Shown piece by piece: positions 34,522 to 43,386 of a DNA stretch of 64,000 nt. The stretch covers positions 1 through 64,000 of the forward strand of contig JBBQHM010000001.1 in assembly GCA_038323965.1 (NCBI GenBank). The letters are read 5' to 3'. Below the pieces are notes generated by a model. That model was not told the origin of the DNA and did no database searches. It worked only from the letters and a program-made list of their open reading frames with translations. Position 1 is the stretch's first letter. Each line of letters begins with the position of its first letter. This DNA comes from JBBQHM01 sp038323965 (GTDB taxonomy: Bacteria; Verrucomicrobiota; Verrucomicrobiia; Chthoniobacterales; UBA10450). The translations under genes and the position numbers were made by a program.

Positions 34522-35217
34522 TTACGGTTTCGCGGGTGGAACAGCCGGATTCGGTTGCGGCGGTTGGCCTGGAGCTGATGGCTGCATTTTCGCCGTCGCG
34601 ACGGACGCCGGCTTAAGCCTTCGCAACATCGCGCCGGCTTCCGCGGCGAAATAGCTGTCGCTGTGCTGCGACATCACATCTTCGCAGGCTTTGCGCGCTT
34701 CATCGTGCTGACCCTTGGCCTCGAAAAGGTGCACCTCGGAGATCATCGCCAGCGGGGCCAGGAAATCGCGCGGATAACTCGCTGCAATTTTTTGATAAGT
34801 CGCAAGCGCTTCATCATTTTTACCCATCGCCTCCAGGTTTGAGGCAATCGCCATGCGCGCAGTTGTCGCCATCGAATGTGACGGAAATTTATCGACGAAC
34901 TGTTGCAGCTCGGCATTGGCCCCGGCGTAATCTTTGGCAATGCGAAGTGCGTCGGCCGCAGAAAGATAGGCCGTGGCCAGCGCGGGACTGTTCGGGTAAT
35001 TCGCGATCGCGCGGCGATAATCTTCCGGCGTTTTGGCTGAGGCTACCGCGGCGGCGGCCTCGTTCTCCCTGCGCTGTTGATAGTAGCGATAGGTGGAGAA
35101 TCCAATCGCCGCGACCAGTGCGATACCGATCACCGCTGCAATTTCGCGTTTATATCGATCCCAGAAAATTCGCGTCTCAAGAACAGGATCAGGCGTGGAA
35201 GTCGTCGGAGTAACCAT
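34522..35217 (-). CDS. Membrane-anchored TPR protein (YfgM-like layout)
   Basis: A 231-residue protein from the ATG at 35217. One membrane helix (EIAAVIGIALVAAIGFSTYR, about 25-45) is followed by at least three TPR-like helical pairs (NSPALATAYLSAADALRIAK, ATTARMAIASNLEAMGKNDE, APLAMISEVHLFEAKGQHDE), then a Pro/Gln-rich tail. The arrangement resembles YfgM, a periplasmic chaperone partner. The same frame runs on upstream for 73 codons (MRDYELFIREDGCVSNTPEE...). This looks unrelated to TPR proteins, so the start could be earlier. Confidence 0.75.
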   Translation of the reverse strand: MVTPTTSTPDPVLETRIFWDRYKREIAAVIGIALVAAIGFSTYRYYQQRRENEAAAAVASAKTPEDYRRAIANYPNSPALATAYLSAADALRIAKDYAGANAELQQFVDKFPSHSMATTARMAIASNLEAMGKNDEALATYQKIAASYPRDFLAPLAMISEVHLFEAKGQHDEARKACEDVMSQHSDSYFAAEAGAMLRRLKPASVATAKMQPSAPGQPPQPNPAVPPAKP

Positions 35218-35524
35218 GGAATCACGCGCTCCAATGGCGCGAGCGATGTAATTGCCACGCGGAGAAACGCAGCGCAAGTCTGCGCGACTCTCCGCCGGGC
35301 GGGGAATCGAATTTTTTGACGACGCGCGCGTCTCGGCCTTGAGAAATTTGCGCATTAACCGCAATGCCTGCCGGTTCTCTTCCGGCGTATTCGATACGCA
35401 ACCATCCTCGCGAATGAACAATTCGTAATCCCGCATGTAGGCGTCGTTCGCAGTGAAGAGAACGCAGTTTCATCAAGAAAAATGGGTGATTCGCGCCTGC
35501 GCCTTTCGCCGGTAGGTTCGGTGA

Positions 35525-36610
35525 GTGTCCGTCCACGATAAGCTCTTCATCCCGGGCCCGGTCGAGGTTTCACCCGCCACCCTCGCCGCCTTTTCGCGGC
35601 CGATGATCGGACATCGCGGCTCCGAGTTTAAAGAGCTGTACCGCGCAATTCATCCGCGGCTGCAGTCGCTCTTCGGCACGAGGCAACCCGTCTTCCTGTC
35701 GAGCTCGTCGGCTTGGGGAGTGATGGAAGGAGCGATTCGTAATGTCGTCCGCGAGCGCGTTCTCTGCTGCATGTGCGGCGCGTTTTCGGACAAATGGCTC
35801 GAGGTGGCGCGGCGATGCGGGAAGGAAGCGGAGCCCTTACAGGTTGAATGGGGCCAACATATCGAGCCGGCAGCATTGGACGCAAAACTTGCAACCGGCC
35901 GCTTCGACGCGGTAACGCTAATCCACAACGAGACCTCGACCGGCGTCATGAATCCACTGCCGGAACTCTGCTGCACCCTCGCGAAATATCCGGAGGTCGC
36001 GTCGATTGTGGATAGCGTTTCGTCATTTTCTGCGGTTCCCCTCGCGATGGATGACCTGCGAATCGACGTGCTCCTCACCGGCAGCCAGAAAGCGCTGGCG
36101 CTGCCTCCTGGGTTCTCGCTTTTCAGCGTTTCAGAAAAGGCATTGGCGCGCGCCGCGGAAAATCCGGAGCGCGGGTTTTATTTCGATTTCCTCGAGTTCA
36201 AGAAACAGCAGGCGGAGAACATGACGCCGACTACCCCAAGTGTCGGCCACATTTACGCGCTGGAATCGAAGCTCGATGAAATTTTCGCGGAAGGTCTGGT
36301 GAATCGATACGAGCGCCATCGGCGCACCAATGCTCTCGTGCACGAGTGGGTGCGCAGCCGCGGGTTCGATTTTTTCGCGGAAAAAGGCTTCCGCTCCGTC
36401 ACCTTGACCTGCGTGAAGAACAGCCGCGGCATCGATGTGGCGAAACTCGTGCGCGATCTGCGCGAGAGTCATCATCTCGTGATCGACGGCGGTTATGGAA
36501 AGATCAAAGGCGAAACCTTTCGGCTCTCCAACATGGGCGATGAAACGGAGGAGACGGTCGCGCACCTGGTCGCCTGCCTCGACGACGTAATGCCGTCATC
36601 CCGAGCGTAG
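35525..36610 (+). CDS. Class V PLP-dependent aminotransferase (alanine/serine-glyoxylate type)
   Basis: A 361-residue aminotransferase from a GTG. HDKLFIPGPVEVSPATLAAF and MIGHRGSEFKELYRAIHPRL are the family N-terminus. The PLP-binding Lys is in LLTGSQKALALPPGFSLFSV, and IHNETSTGVMNPL carries residues near the cofactor. Serine-glyoxylate, alanine-glyoxylate or related phosphonate transaminases are possible. The last five residues (PSSRA) and the stop codon come from a palindromic repeat, so the native C-terminus has been replaced or extended. Confidence 0.9.
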   Translation: MSVHDKLFIPGPVEVSPATLAAFSRPMIGHRGSEFKELYRAIHPRLQSLFGTRQPVFLSSSSAWGVMEGAIRNVVRERVLCCMCGAFSDKWLEVARRCGKEAEPLQVEWGQHIEPAALDAKLATGRFDAVTLIHNETSTGVMNPLPELCCTLAKYPEVASIVDSVSSFSAVPLAMDDLRIDVLLTGSQKALALPPGFSLFSVSEKALARAAENPERGFYFDFLEFKKQQAENMTPTTPSVGHIYALESKLDEIFAEGLVNRYERHRRTNALVHEWVRSRGFDFFAEKGFRSVTLTCVKNSRGIDVAKLVRDLRESHHLVIDGGYGKIKGETFRLSNMGDETEETVAHLVACLDDVMPSSRA

Positions 36611-36735
36611 CGAAGCGCAGTCGAGGGACCCCGTCGCCATACGAGCTGCGTGAACTACTCTTTACGCGACGGGGTCCCCATTCGACTCGGCTTCGCCTCG
36701 CTCAGGGCAGGCTCTCGGCTTCGCTCGGGATGACG
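36594..36735. repeat. Palindromic intergenic repeat, copy 6, nested form
   Basis: The longest copy, 142 bp. Between CGTCATCCCGAGCGTAGCG and the final GCTTCGCTCGGGATGACGG it carries an extra inserted segment (CATTCGACTCGGCTTCGCCT and onward) that repeats part of the right arm. It encodes the tails of both the aminotransferase and the EamA transporter. Confidence 0.9.
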
Positions 36736-37666
36736 GCGTGTTTCCGATAGCGGCGGCTTCGACTTGCGGCGCATTTGCCGGGGCGATCCTGCGAAAAATC
36801 ATCCAGACGCCAGCGAGCACGAAGCAGGCTCCGACCAGAAACCAGGCGGAGAGGCGTTCCCCGCCCGCGAACCAACCCAACAAAAGCGCACCGGGCGGAG
36901 TGACGAGCGAAATGGACTGCGCCTGCGCGACCGACGTTCGGGGCATAAGCCAGTAGAGCAGAATAAAGGCGAGCGCAGAGCCGAGCAGCGCCAAATAAAG
37001 GAGGCAGGCAACGGCGGAGTTGCTCCAGTGAAACCGGACGGGATTTCCATCGACCGCCCATCCGAGCAGCAGCAACGGGGCAGTGCCAAAGATCATCTGC
37101 CACGCCGCGAGCATCGAAGGAGGAAGATCGATCCGGCGCGCTTTCAAAACGACGTTCGAATAAGCGGCGCTGGCCGCACCCACGGTGATGGCAAGCCCGC
37201 CGATAAACGCGAGCAATCCGTTAAAACTTAGCAGGCGCGCACAAATAATCGCCACCCCGGCCATCGCCACCAACGCGCCGCTCAACCTTTCCAGGCGCAG
37301 CGGTTCGTCGGGCAAAAGCCAGTGCGCAAAGACCATTCCAAAAATAGGAATTGAGGCCTGGATGATCGCAGCCAACCCCGACGAAACGTGCAGCTCCGCC
37401 CAGAAGAGAAGCGTATAATTCAGCGCGAACATCAGGATACCGGTGCCGGCCAGAACAAAATAATCCGCACGACGTTTCGGGAGAAGCGGTCCGCGACCGA
37501 TCGAAACCGCGAGAAGCGCCAGAATCGCGATGAGAAAGCGGTAGGCGACGAATGAGATCGGCGGCAAATCGCGCAGCCCGATCTTAATGACGAGCCACGT
37601 CGAGCTCCAGACTACGCAGAGCGTCGCGAAGGCGGCGATGATAGCGAGACGCGAAGCGCGCGGCAT
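36662..37666 (-). CDS. EamA-family (drug/metabolite transporter) permease
   Basis: A 334-residue inner-membrane transporter with about ten membrane helices arranged as two EamA halves. The first half begins IIAAFATLCVVWSSTWLVIK and the second SMLAAWQMIFGTAPLLLLGW. SGLAAIIQASIPIFGMVFAH and TSVAQAQSISLVTPPGALLL are the paired EamA motifs. Substrates are unknown. The last 24 or so residues (SSRAKPRACPERGEAES...) are encoded entirely by the palindromic repeat and have no EamA counterpart. Confidence 0.92.
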   Translation of the reverse strand: MPRASRLAIIAAFATLCVVWSSTWLVIKIGLRDLPPISFVAYRFLIAILALLAVSIGRGPLLPKRRADYFVLAGTGILMFALNYTLLFWAELHVSSGLAAIIQASIPIFGMVFAHWLLPDEPLRLERLSGALVAMAGVAIICARLLSFNGLLAFIGGLAITVGAASAAYSNVVLKARRIDLPPSMLAAWQMIFGTAPLLLLGWAVDGNPVRFHWSNSAVACLLYLALLGSALAFILLYWLMPRTSVAQAQSISLVTPPGALLLGWFAGGERLSAWFLVGACFVLAGVWMIFRRIAPANAPQVEAAAIGNTPSSRAKPRACPERGEAESNGDPVA

Positions 37667-37702
37667 CGCTTATGAGCGCATCAGCGGAACAGAGTTGCAA
37701 CC

Positions 37703-39025
37703 CTACATTTGGGAACGGAATGGCAGCATGAGCCATTCTGTCGTGCGTTCGGACAGGGACCGATTTTTGAATTCGCTCAAGGTGTATTCCTTCGCGAGCG
37801 CGAGATCTTTCTCATACGAACGCTCCATCGCCGCGCCAAACTTCGCGTCATAGATTACCACATCCAGTTCCTCGTTAATTTCCGAGGATCGCGAATCGAA
37901 GTTCGACGATCCGAACATGGTAAAAAGACCGTCTACCACCAACGACTTCTGGTGAATCATGGCTGGCTGGTACTCGAGAATTTTGACCCCGCCCTCCAGC
38001 AGTTTTCCGTAAGCGGCGCGGCCCGCGGACTTCGTCATCGGTTGATCGTTATTCGGACCGGGCAGGAGTAGTCGCACGTCGACGCCGCGTTTCACAGCAC
38101 CGACCAGTTGCTTCACCTGATCTTCCGTTGGTGTGCAGTACGCGTTAGTGATCCAGATGCGATGCGCGGCGGCGGTGAACGCGACCGCCTGGACAAGCGG
38201 CACGGGCGCCATCGAGAACGAATGCGAGGAAACAATCTGAGCTTTCAAATCACCCGTCGCCTGCAGCTGCGGAAACTGGTCGGATCCGCTCAGCGCTTCT
38301 GCAAATGTCTTGACCCAATGCTCCTGAAAAGCCGCCTGCAGTTTCGCCACTATCGGCCCTTCGATGCGCAACTGCGAGTCCCGCCAGTGTTCCTTGTCCT
38401 GCGCGTGTCCGCTCCATTTCGCGGCGAACCCGGCGCTGCCAGTGAAGCCGATTTTGCCATCGAGCACGATGATGCGGCGATGCGTGCGGCGATTCGAGCG
38501 ATCCACCCGCCAGGAATGCAGCGGGTGATAATAGCTAAACTTGCAGCCGGCCTCTTTCATCTGGCGCACGTCGGAATTATCCAGCTTTGAACTGGAGCCG
38601 ATGCCATCCAGCAAAATGCGGACTTCGACTCCGACGCGAGCCCTTTCGATCAACGCATCTCGAAATTGCCGGCCAATCTCATCGCTGTAGAAGATAAACG
38701 CCTCAAAGTTAATAGTTTTCCTGGCGGCACGAATCGCGTCGAGCATCGCCGGGAAATAGGCATCGCCATTTTCCAGCACCTCGATCTTGTTACCCGGGAT
38801 GAGGACGGGATCGCTTAGCGCCAGGGCGGAACCGATAAATTCCGGATCACGCACCGCGTAGGTGTGTTCAAGATGATATTCGAGCGTCTTCCGCCGAATG
38901 AAAAAAAGGCAGAAGACCAGGATGACGGCGATGAACAGGAGCACGACCGAAATCCATTCACCGTAGGCGAGCTTGCCCCAGCAGATATTCAGCCAGTGGG
39001 AAGGGTGAGCTCGCTGCTTCGCCAT
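37703..39025 (-). CDS. Phospholipase D-family protein (cardiolipin synthase-like)
   Basis: A 440-residue PLD-superfamily protein that could transfer phosphatidyl groups to make cardiolipin. It has one membrane helix near the N-terminus (WISVVLLFIAVILVFCLFFI). The second HKD motif is intact: MIHQKSLVVDGLFTMFGSSN. The first is altered: RRTHRRIIVLDGKIGFTGSA has Arg in place of Lys and lacks the Asn of GSxN. In known two-motif enzymes both sites matter, so activity needs proof; related proteins with HRR may exist. It is divergent from nothing obvious and 37 bp from the EamA gene start. Confidence 0.85.
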   Translation of the reverse strand: MAKQRAHPSHWLNICWGKLAYGEWISVVLLFIAVILVFCLFFIRRKTLEYHLEHTYAVRDPEFIGSALALSDPVLIPGNKIEVLENGDAYFPAMLDAIRAARKTINFEAFIFYSDEIGRQFRDALIERARVGVEVRILLDGIGSSSKLDNSDVRQMKEAGCKFSYYHPLHSWRVDRSNRRTHRRIIVLDGKIGFTGSAGFAAKWSGHAQDKEHWRDSQLRIEGPIVAKLQAAFQEHWVKTFAEALSGSDQFPQLQATGDLKAQIVSSHSFSMAPVPLVQAVAFTAAAHRIWITNAYCTPTEDQVKQLVGAVKRGVDVRLLLPGPNNDQPMTKSAGRAAYGKLLEGGVKILEYQPAMIHQKSLVVDGLFTMFGSSNFDSRSSEINEELDVVIYDAKFGAAMERSYEKDLALAKEYTLSEFKNRSLSERTTEWLMLPFRSQM

Positions 39026-39080
39026 AACGTCGTGCGCAAAGAGCTACTCCTATCGCGCCATGCGCGCGAAGTTATTCTCG

Positions 39081-40064
39081 TTACTGCGACGCGCCAGCGT
39101 TGCTGCGGCCGGGGCGACGACGCTGATAGTGCGGCAGGCCGTTCGTCTGAATCTGCGCTTCGCGAATCTTATCCGAGGGCACGCGTCGCAGGTTTCGAGT
39201 CAGCCCAAGCTTGGATAACGTCCAGATGATCCATTTCGTCGGATCGAGATTCCAAGGCTTCACTCCATTCCGATAATCGTACTGAAATTCGTGGTGATAG
39301 TTATGATATCCCTCACCAAAAGTGAAGATCGCGAGCAGCCATGAATCTCGCGCGCTGCACTTCGTCGAATAAGGCTGCGCACCCATCACGTGACAGGCGC
39401 TGTTGATCAAAAAGGTGCAGTGCTGCACGAACACCACGCGCGCCACACCGGCGATCAGAAACGCACCGAGCGCACCCATCCATCCGTTCCAGAGACCGCC
39501 GATTAACGCGGGCAACCCGAAGCTCACGACCACCGCGATCAGATGAATGTACTTATGCTGCCAGCGAATGAGCGGATCCTTTTGGAGATCCGCGACGTTA
39601 TCGAACGGCGGCTCGGGATTGAGCTTAAAGATCAGCCAGCCGATATGCGCCCACCAGAATCCCTTCGAGATGCTGTAGGGATCGTCGTGATCGTGGTCGA
39701 CGAATTTGTGGTGGCGGCGGTGTTCGCTCGACCAGAGCAGCACCGAATTTTCGAATGCCGCCGCGCCAAAGATCAGCGTCCACAAACGGATCGGCCAGGC
39801 CGCCTGAAACGTAATGTGCGAAAAGAGGCGGTGATAGCCCAGGCTGATGCTGAACCCGCTGGCCGCGACGAACGCGAAGAAAAGGCCGACGTCAAACCAG
39901 GTCAGGCCGACTTTCCAGATGTAGAGCGGAACAACCGTCAACGTGAGCAGCAGCGTGCCCATGAGGAACGAACTGGTGATCCAGTTGATCCGATCGAGCG
40001 GAAATCGATCTAAAAGGTTGCGCGAGGGAGCGGTTTGTTCGGCAGAGGTCGTTGAGTCCAACAT
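39081..40064 (-). CDS. Membrane fatty acid desaturase (delta-9 acyl-CoA type)
   Basis: A di-iron membrane desaturase, 327 residues, that introduces a double bond in fatty acyl chains. The three histidine boxes are complete: GYHRLFSHITF, EHRRHHKFVDHDHDDPY and EGYHNYHHEFQYDY. Four membrane helices are visible (for example FLMGTLLLTLTVVPLYIWKV). NSACHVMGAQPY adds the conserved extra His region. It is separated from the phospholipase D gene by about 55 bp. Confidence 0.95.
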   Translation of the reverse strand: MLDSTTSAEQTAPSRNLLDRFPLDRINWITSSFLMGTLLLTLTVVPLYIWKVGLTWFDVGLFFAFVAASGFSISLGYHRLFSHITFQAAWPIRLWTLIFGAAAFENSVLLWSSEHRRHHKFVDHDHDDPYSISKGFWWAHIGWLIFKLNPEPPFDNVADLQKDPLIRWQHKYIHLIAVVVSFGLPALIGGLWNGWMGALGAFLIAGVARVVFVQHCTFLINSACHVMGAQPYSTKCSARDSWLLAIFTFGEGYHNYHHEFQYDYRNGVKPWNLDPTKWIIWTLSKLGLTRNLRRVPSDKIREAQIQTNGLPHYQRRRPGRSNAGASQ

Positions 40065-40179
40065 ACTATACTTGTTCTAGGCTAGGGCTGCGATGTTTAC
40101 GCGAATCGCGCTTTGCGGTCCACTTAAACGGAGGGGGTTACAATGCGTAAGATCGCACAATTATGGGGTATTCGCCCGC

Positions 40180-40218
40180 AAAAAAGAGAAGGACGCCTCG
40201 TTTTGCGAAGCGCCCTTC
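40180..40218 (-). terminator. Rho-independent terminator after RNase P RNA
   Basis: On the minus strand GAAGGGCGCTTCG pairs with CGAGGCGTCCTTC around a short AAAA loop and is followed by TCTTTTTT. Confidence 0.82.
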
Positions 40219-40223
40219 ATATT

Positions 40224-40616
40224 TGATGGCGATAAGCCGAATTCTGTCCGGTCGCCGTAGCGACCGTGATGATCATTTATCTCATCCGTGGGGGCGGACG
40301 CCCGACGCTTGCGCGCCGTGATGCGACGATACCCGAGGATCAACGGACCGGCTATCCTTCCTCTGTTTTGTCTTGCACCGCATGGGGTTTTTCGTGCCAC
40401 GCGAATCGCTTCGCGCGCGGTGAGCTCTTACCTCGCCTTTTCACCCTTGCCTGCACTCTGTTGCCAAAGAACCGGCGGTCTATTTTCTGCGACACTTTCC
40501 GTCACCGCAATTTTTCAACCGCGACGCCCGCGTCTTCTACGCGGCATGCTGCCGTATGGTGTTCGGACTTTCCTCTGGCAGAGCGTTGCCGCACCGCCAG
40601 CGATCATCTGCCATCA
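40224..40616 (-). ncRNA. rnpB: RNase P RNA (bacterial class A-like)
   Basis: Catalytic RNA that trims the 5' ends of tRNA precursors. On the minus strand the universally conserved GAGGAAAGTCCGAACACC (P4 5' strand; about 40558-40575) and GACAGAATTCGGCTTA (P4 3' strand; about 40233-40248) are both present. TGATGGC at the 5' end pairs with GCCATCA at the 3' end (P1). Size about 393 nt is normal. An extended -10-like TGATAAACT lies just upstream (40622-40630, minus), and a terminator follows. Confidence 0.95.
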
Positions 40617-40621
40617 CCGAC

Positions 40622-40630
40622 AGTTTATCA
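40622..40630 (-). promoter_or_regulatory. Possible extended -10 promoter of rnpB
   Basis: TGATAAACT (minus) fits the TGnTAnnnT pattern and lies 6-7 bp upstream of the predicted rnpB 5' end. No good -35 is seen 17 bp upstream. Confidence 0.4.
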
Positions 40631-40646
40631 CGAAGCCGGACAACTG

Positions 40647-41183
40647 CTACGAACTCTTCTGCAGCTCGGCCAGATCCTTCAGCACCTGCTCGCTATGGTC
40701 GGCTGGTTTCACGCCGGTGTATACTTTCGCGATCTCGCCCTTGGGATTGATGATGAACGTATTTCGCGCGGCCATCTTCTGTCCCTGGTACTCCATCATC
40801 GAGCCATATTGAGTCGCGACTTTTGCCTCCGGATCTGCGAGCAATTTGAAGTTTAAACCTTCCTTGGTGCAGAAGTTCTTATGCGAATCCGCCGTGTCCG
40901 CACTGACTCCGACGACAGTCGCCTGCAGCTGCTCATACTTCGCGAGATCGCGCTGGAAATTGTGCGCTTCGAGCGTGCAGCCGCCGGTGAAATCTTTCGG
41001 GTAAAAGTAAAGGATCACCCACTTTCCTTTGAAGTCGGCGAGGCTGACCTGGGTGCCGTCGCCGGCAGCAAGTTTCAGTGCGGGCGCGGGCGAGCCAGCG
41101 GCCGGTTGCGTTGCGGTTTCCGCTGCGACCGCGACGCTAAAAGTCGCGGCGGCCACTGCGCTGAGGACAAAGAAGTTTTTCAT
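40647..41183 (-). CDS. Exported PrxQ/BCP-type peroxiredoxin
   Basis: A 178-residue thiol peroxidase. From the ATG at 41183 it has a signal peptide (FFVLSAVAAATFSVAVAAET), so it acts in the periplasm. The peroxidatic Cys is in YFYPKDFTGGCTLEAHNFQR. The classical BCP resolving Cys five residues later is His here (CTLEAH). Other cysteine is at NFCTKEGLNF, which could act instead or leave a 1-Cys enzyme. GGCT replaces the usual PGCT. It lies upstream of rnpB on the same strand. Confidence 0.9.
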   Translation of the reverse strand: MKNFFVLSAVAAATFSVAVAAETATQPAAGSPAPALKLAAGDGTQVSLADFKGKWVILYFYPKDFTGGCTLEAHNFQRDLAKYEQLQATVVGVSADTADSHKNFCTKEGLNFKLLADPEAKVATQYGSMMEYQGQKMAARNTFIINPKGEIAKVYTGVKPADHSEQVLKDLAELQKSS

Positions 41184-41297
41184 AATTTTGTTACTGACAA
41201 AACCTAACAGCCGTTCGCCCACGGGTGAAGTCTTTCTGTCACCCCGAGCAATTCGGCGCTTGCTCTTCCATCGGCGTTCGGCTTCAACCGGACGCAG

Positions 41298-42281
41298 ATG
41301 GCGAACGAAATTACGATTCCGCAGGGCTATCGGGTGCATCCGCTGCGCCTAGTTCTCGGCATCATCGGCTTCATCGGGCTGATGACGCTGATCTTTGCGC
41401 TGCTCTTTGGATTCACCTCCATTCCCGCAAACTCCATCGGCGTAAAGACCCGGTTTGGCGCCTTCTCCGGAACGGTCCAGCCCGGCCTCGCCTACGCCAT
41501 CCCGCACGTCGACGAGATCATGGTCGTGCCCACGCAACGCTTGCTGAAACTCGAGTTCGGATTCGCCACCGCCGGTGCGTCCAATCTTTACCAGGGCGAC
41601 CGCGACACCGATGACACTGAGACGATGATCACGGGCGACCTGAACACCGCGCTGGTGCCGTGGGTCGTGCAATATCGGATTACTGATCCACGCCTGTATT
41701 TATTCGGGGCGCGCGAGCCGGAGAAAACATTGCGCGATCTTTCCGAGAGCGTGATGCGCGAAGTAATCGGCGACCGCACCGTCGACGAAGTGCTGACGAT
41801 CGGACGTCACGATATCGAGACATCCGCACTAAAACGTCTCACGGATCTGAGCTCGGAATACGAACTCGGATTACAGATCCAGCAGGTCCAGCTCGCGACT
41901 GTCCGTCCACCGCCGGTGGTGCAAGCCGCCTTTAACGAAGTGAACCAGGCGCAACAGGAAAAACAAACTGCGATCAATCAGGCATGGGCGAATTACAATG
42001 ACGCCGTTCCCAACGCGTCCGGTAAAGCCAAGGAACGCCAGAAGCAGGCCGAGGCTTACGCATTTCGCCGCATCAACCAGGCCAAGGGTGACACCGAGAA
42101 ATTTTCGCTGCTGGTGGCCGAATATCGCAAGGCGCCGGAGATCACGCGCCGCCGGCTTTATCTCGAGGCGATGCAGGAAATCCTGCCGAACCTTCAGCGC
42201 AAAATCATCATCGACGAAAGCGTTAAAGGCATTCTGCAAACATTGCCGCTTGGCCCGGACACAGCGGTAAAACAACCATGA
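41298..42281 (+). CDS. hflK: HflK-like SPFH-domain membrane protein
   Basis: Partner of HflC in a large membrane-bound ring that regulates FtsH protease. 327 residues: one N-terminal membrane helix (LVLGIIGFIGLMTLIFALLF, about 17-40), an SPFH/band-7 domain (about 45-230) with RFGAFSGTVQPGLAYAIPHV, and a coiled-coil C-terminal part rich in Gln/Ala (about 215-290). It overlaps hflC by 4 bp (ATGA), so the two subunits are translationally coupled. No hflX or ftsH gene is adjacent. Confidence 0.88.
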   Translation: MANEITIPQGYRVHPLRLVLGIIGFIGLMTLIFALLFGFTSIPANSIGVKTRFGAFSGTVQPGLAYAIPHVDEIMVVPTQRLLKLEFGFATAGASNLYQGDRDTDDTETMITGDLNTALVPWVVQYRITDPRLYLFGAREPEKTLRDLSESVMREVIGDRTVDEVLTIGRHDIETSALKRLTDLSSEYELGLQIQQVQLATVRPPPVVQAAFNEVNQAQQEKQTAINQAWANYNDAVPNASGKAKERQKQAEAYAFRRINQAKGDTEKFSLLVAEYRKAPEITRRRLYLEAMQEILPNLQRKIIIDESVKGILQTLPLGPDTAVKQP

Positions 42282-43312
42282 GCGCCGATCCCCGCGAGAC
42301 CGCCATCCTGTTCGCCGCGATGCGATTAATTCAGAGCCGGGTGATGGCCTTCCTCGGAGTCATCTTCATTTTCACGGCCGTAAAATGGGGCGCGATACTC
42401 TTCACCGTTCATCAATACGAGAACGTGATCGTCACGCGTTTCGGCAAGGCGATTCACACCGAGACAACGCCCGGATTAAAGTTCAAGCTGCCTTTTTTCG
42501 ATGTCGTTCATCGTTTCGATAATCGCATTCTGGCCTGGGATGGACCGCCCACCGAATGCCCGACGAAAGATAAACTTTATCTCATCGTCGACTCCTTCGC
42601 GCGCTGGCGCATCAGCGATCCCCTTCTCTATTATAATCGCCTGAATGACGAGCGGAGCGCGCTCTCACGGCTCGACGATATCGTGGGGAGCGAGACCAGA
42701 ACGGCGGTCGCGACGAACGATCTCGTTGAGATCATTCGCGTCATCAAAAACCGAAAACCGGTTCGGGATGAGGCGATGGAAAAAGCCGGCACGATTCTCC
42801 CGAGCAATATTCCCGACATTCAGCTTGGGCGCGGTGAGATCGAGAAACAAATTACAGAACGCGCCCGGCAAAAGATGTCGGACTTCGGCATTGAAATGAT
42901 CGACTCTCGCTTCAAGCGGAGCCGCTATAATCCGGCCGTCGCCGAGAAAATCGTCGAGCGCATGTCGAGCGAACGTCACCAGATCGCCGCCAAATTCCGC
43001 TCCGAGGGACGCGGCGAAGCAGCTAACATCAGCGGCCAGAAAGAAAGCGATGTCGCGTCAATCACATCGACGGCAAACCGCGAAGCCCTCAAGATCGAGG
43101 GCGAAGCCGATGCCGAGGCCGCTCGTATTTACACCGCGACGTACGCAACGCCGGACGCGCAGGAGCTCTATACATTTTTGCGTAGTCTGGAAGTGCTCCG
43201 CGCTGGCTTGGAGAAGGACACTACCGCCGTGCTATCCACTAACAGCGAGCTCGGTCGCCTGCTAAAAGGAATCGGCTCGTGGGCGCCAGCGTCGAAGACC
43301 CCAACTCCTTGA
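42278..43312 (+). CDS. hflC: HflC-like SPFH-domain membrane protein
   Basis: Second subunit of the HflKC complex, 344 residues. A membrane helix near the N-terminus (VMAFLGVIFIFTAVKWGAIL) is followed by the SPFH domain with VTRFGKAIHTETTPGLKFKL and the conserved LAWDGPPTECPTKDKLYLIV. The coiled-coil segment contains ITERARQKMSDFGIEMIDSR and EGRGEAANISGQKESDV. The first ATG overlaps the hflK stop; an internal start (residue 15) is possible. The gene ends 9 bp before the tRNA-Lys remnant cluster. Confidence 0.9.
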   Translation: MSADPRETAILFAAMRLIQSRVMAFLGVIFIFTAVKWGAILFTVHQYENVIVTRFGKAIHTETTPGLKFKLPFFDVVHRFDNRILAWDGPPTECPTKDKLYLIVDSFARWRISDPLLYYNRLNDERSALSRLDDIVGSETRTAVATNDLVEIIRVIKNRKPVRDEAMEKAGTILPSNIPDIQLGRGEIEKQITERARQKMSDFGIEMIDSRFKRSRYNPAVAEKIVERMSSERHQIAAKFRSEGRGEAANISGQKESDVASITSTANREALKIEGEADAEAARIYTATYATPDAQELYTFLRSLEVLRAGLEKDTTAVLSTNSELGRLLKGIGSWAPASKTPTP

Positions 43313-43323
43313 AGCAACGAGCA

Positions 43324-43386
43324 TGGGTTGGGCGGGACTCGAACCCGCAACCAACCCCGAAAGCTTTCGGGGCTGCTCTCATTGAT
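43324..43386 (-). pseudogene. tRNA-Lys remnant, 3' part, anticodon arm replaced by palindrome
   Basis: From the D-loop onward it equals the intact tRNA-Lys nearby: AGAGCAGC, then a foreign CCCCGAAAGCTTTCGGGG instead of the anticodon arm, then TTGGTTGCGGGTTCGAGTCC and the 3' acceptor. The 5' acceptor and D-stem are missing; this point is exactly where the GIY-YIG gene ends. The stop codon of that gene is in the D-loop sequence. A tRNA with this arm cannot decode Lys. Confidence 0.85.

Noticed and set aside
34502..34524. AACGCT-AAG-AGCGTT hairpin at the end of rpsI
   Set aside because: Only a 6-bp stem with CTTTA after it; too weak to call a terminator.
41231..41250. Half of the palindromic repeat (TGTCACCCCGAGCAATTCGG) before hflK
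   Set aside because: Only about ten bases match and the second arm is missing; may be chance.
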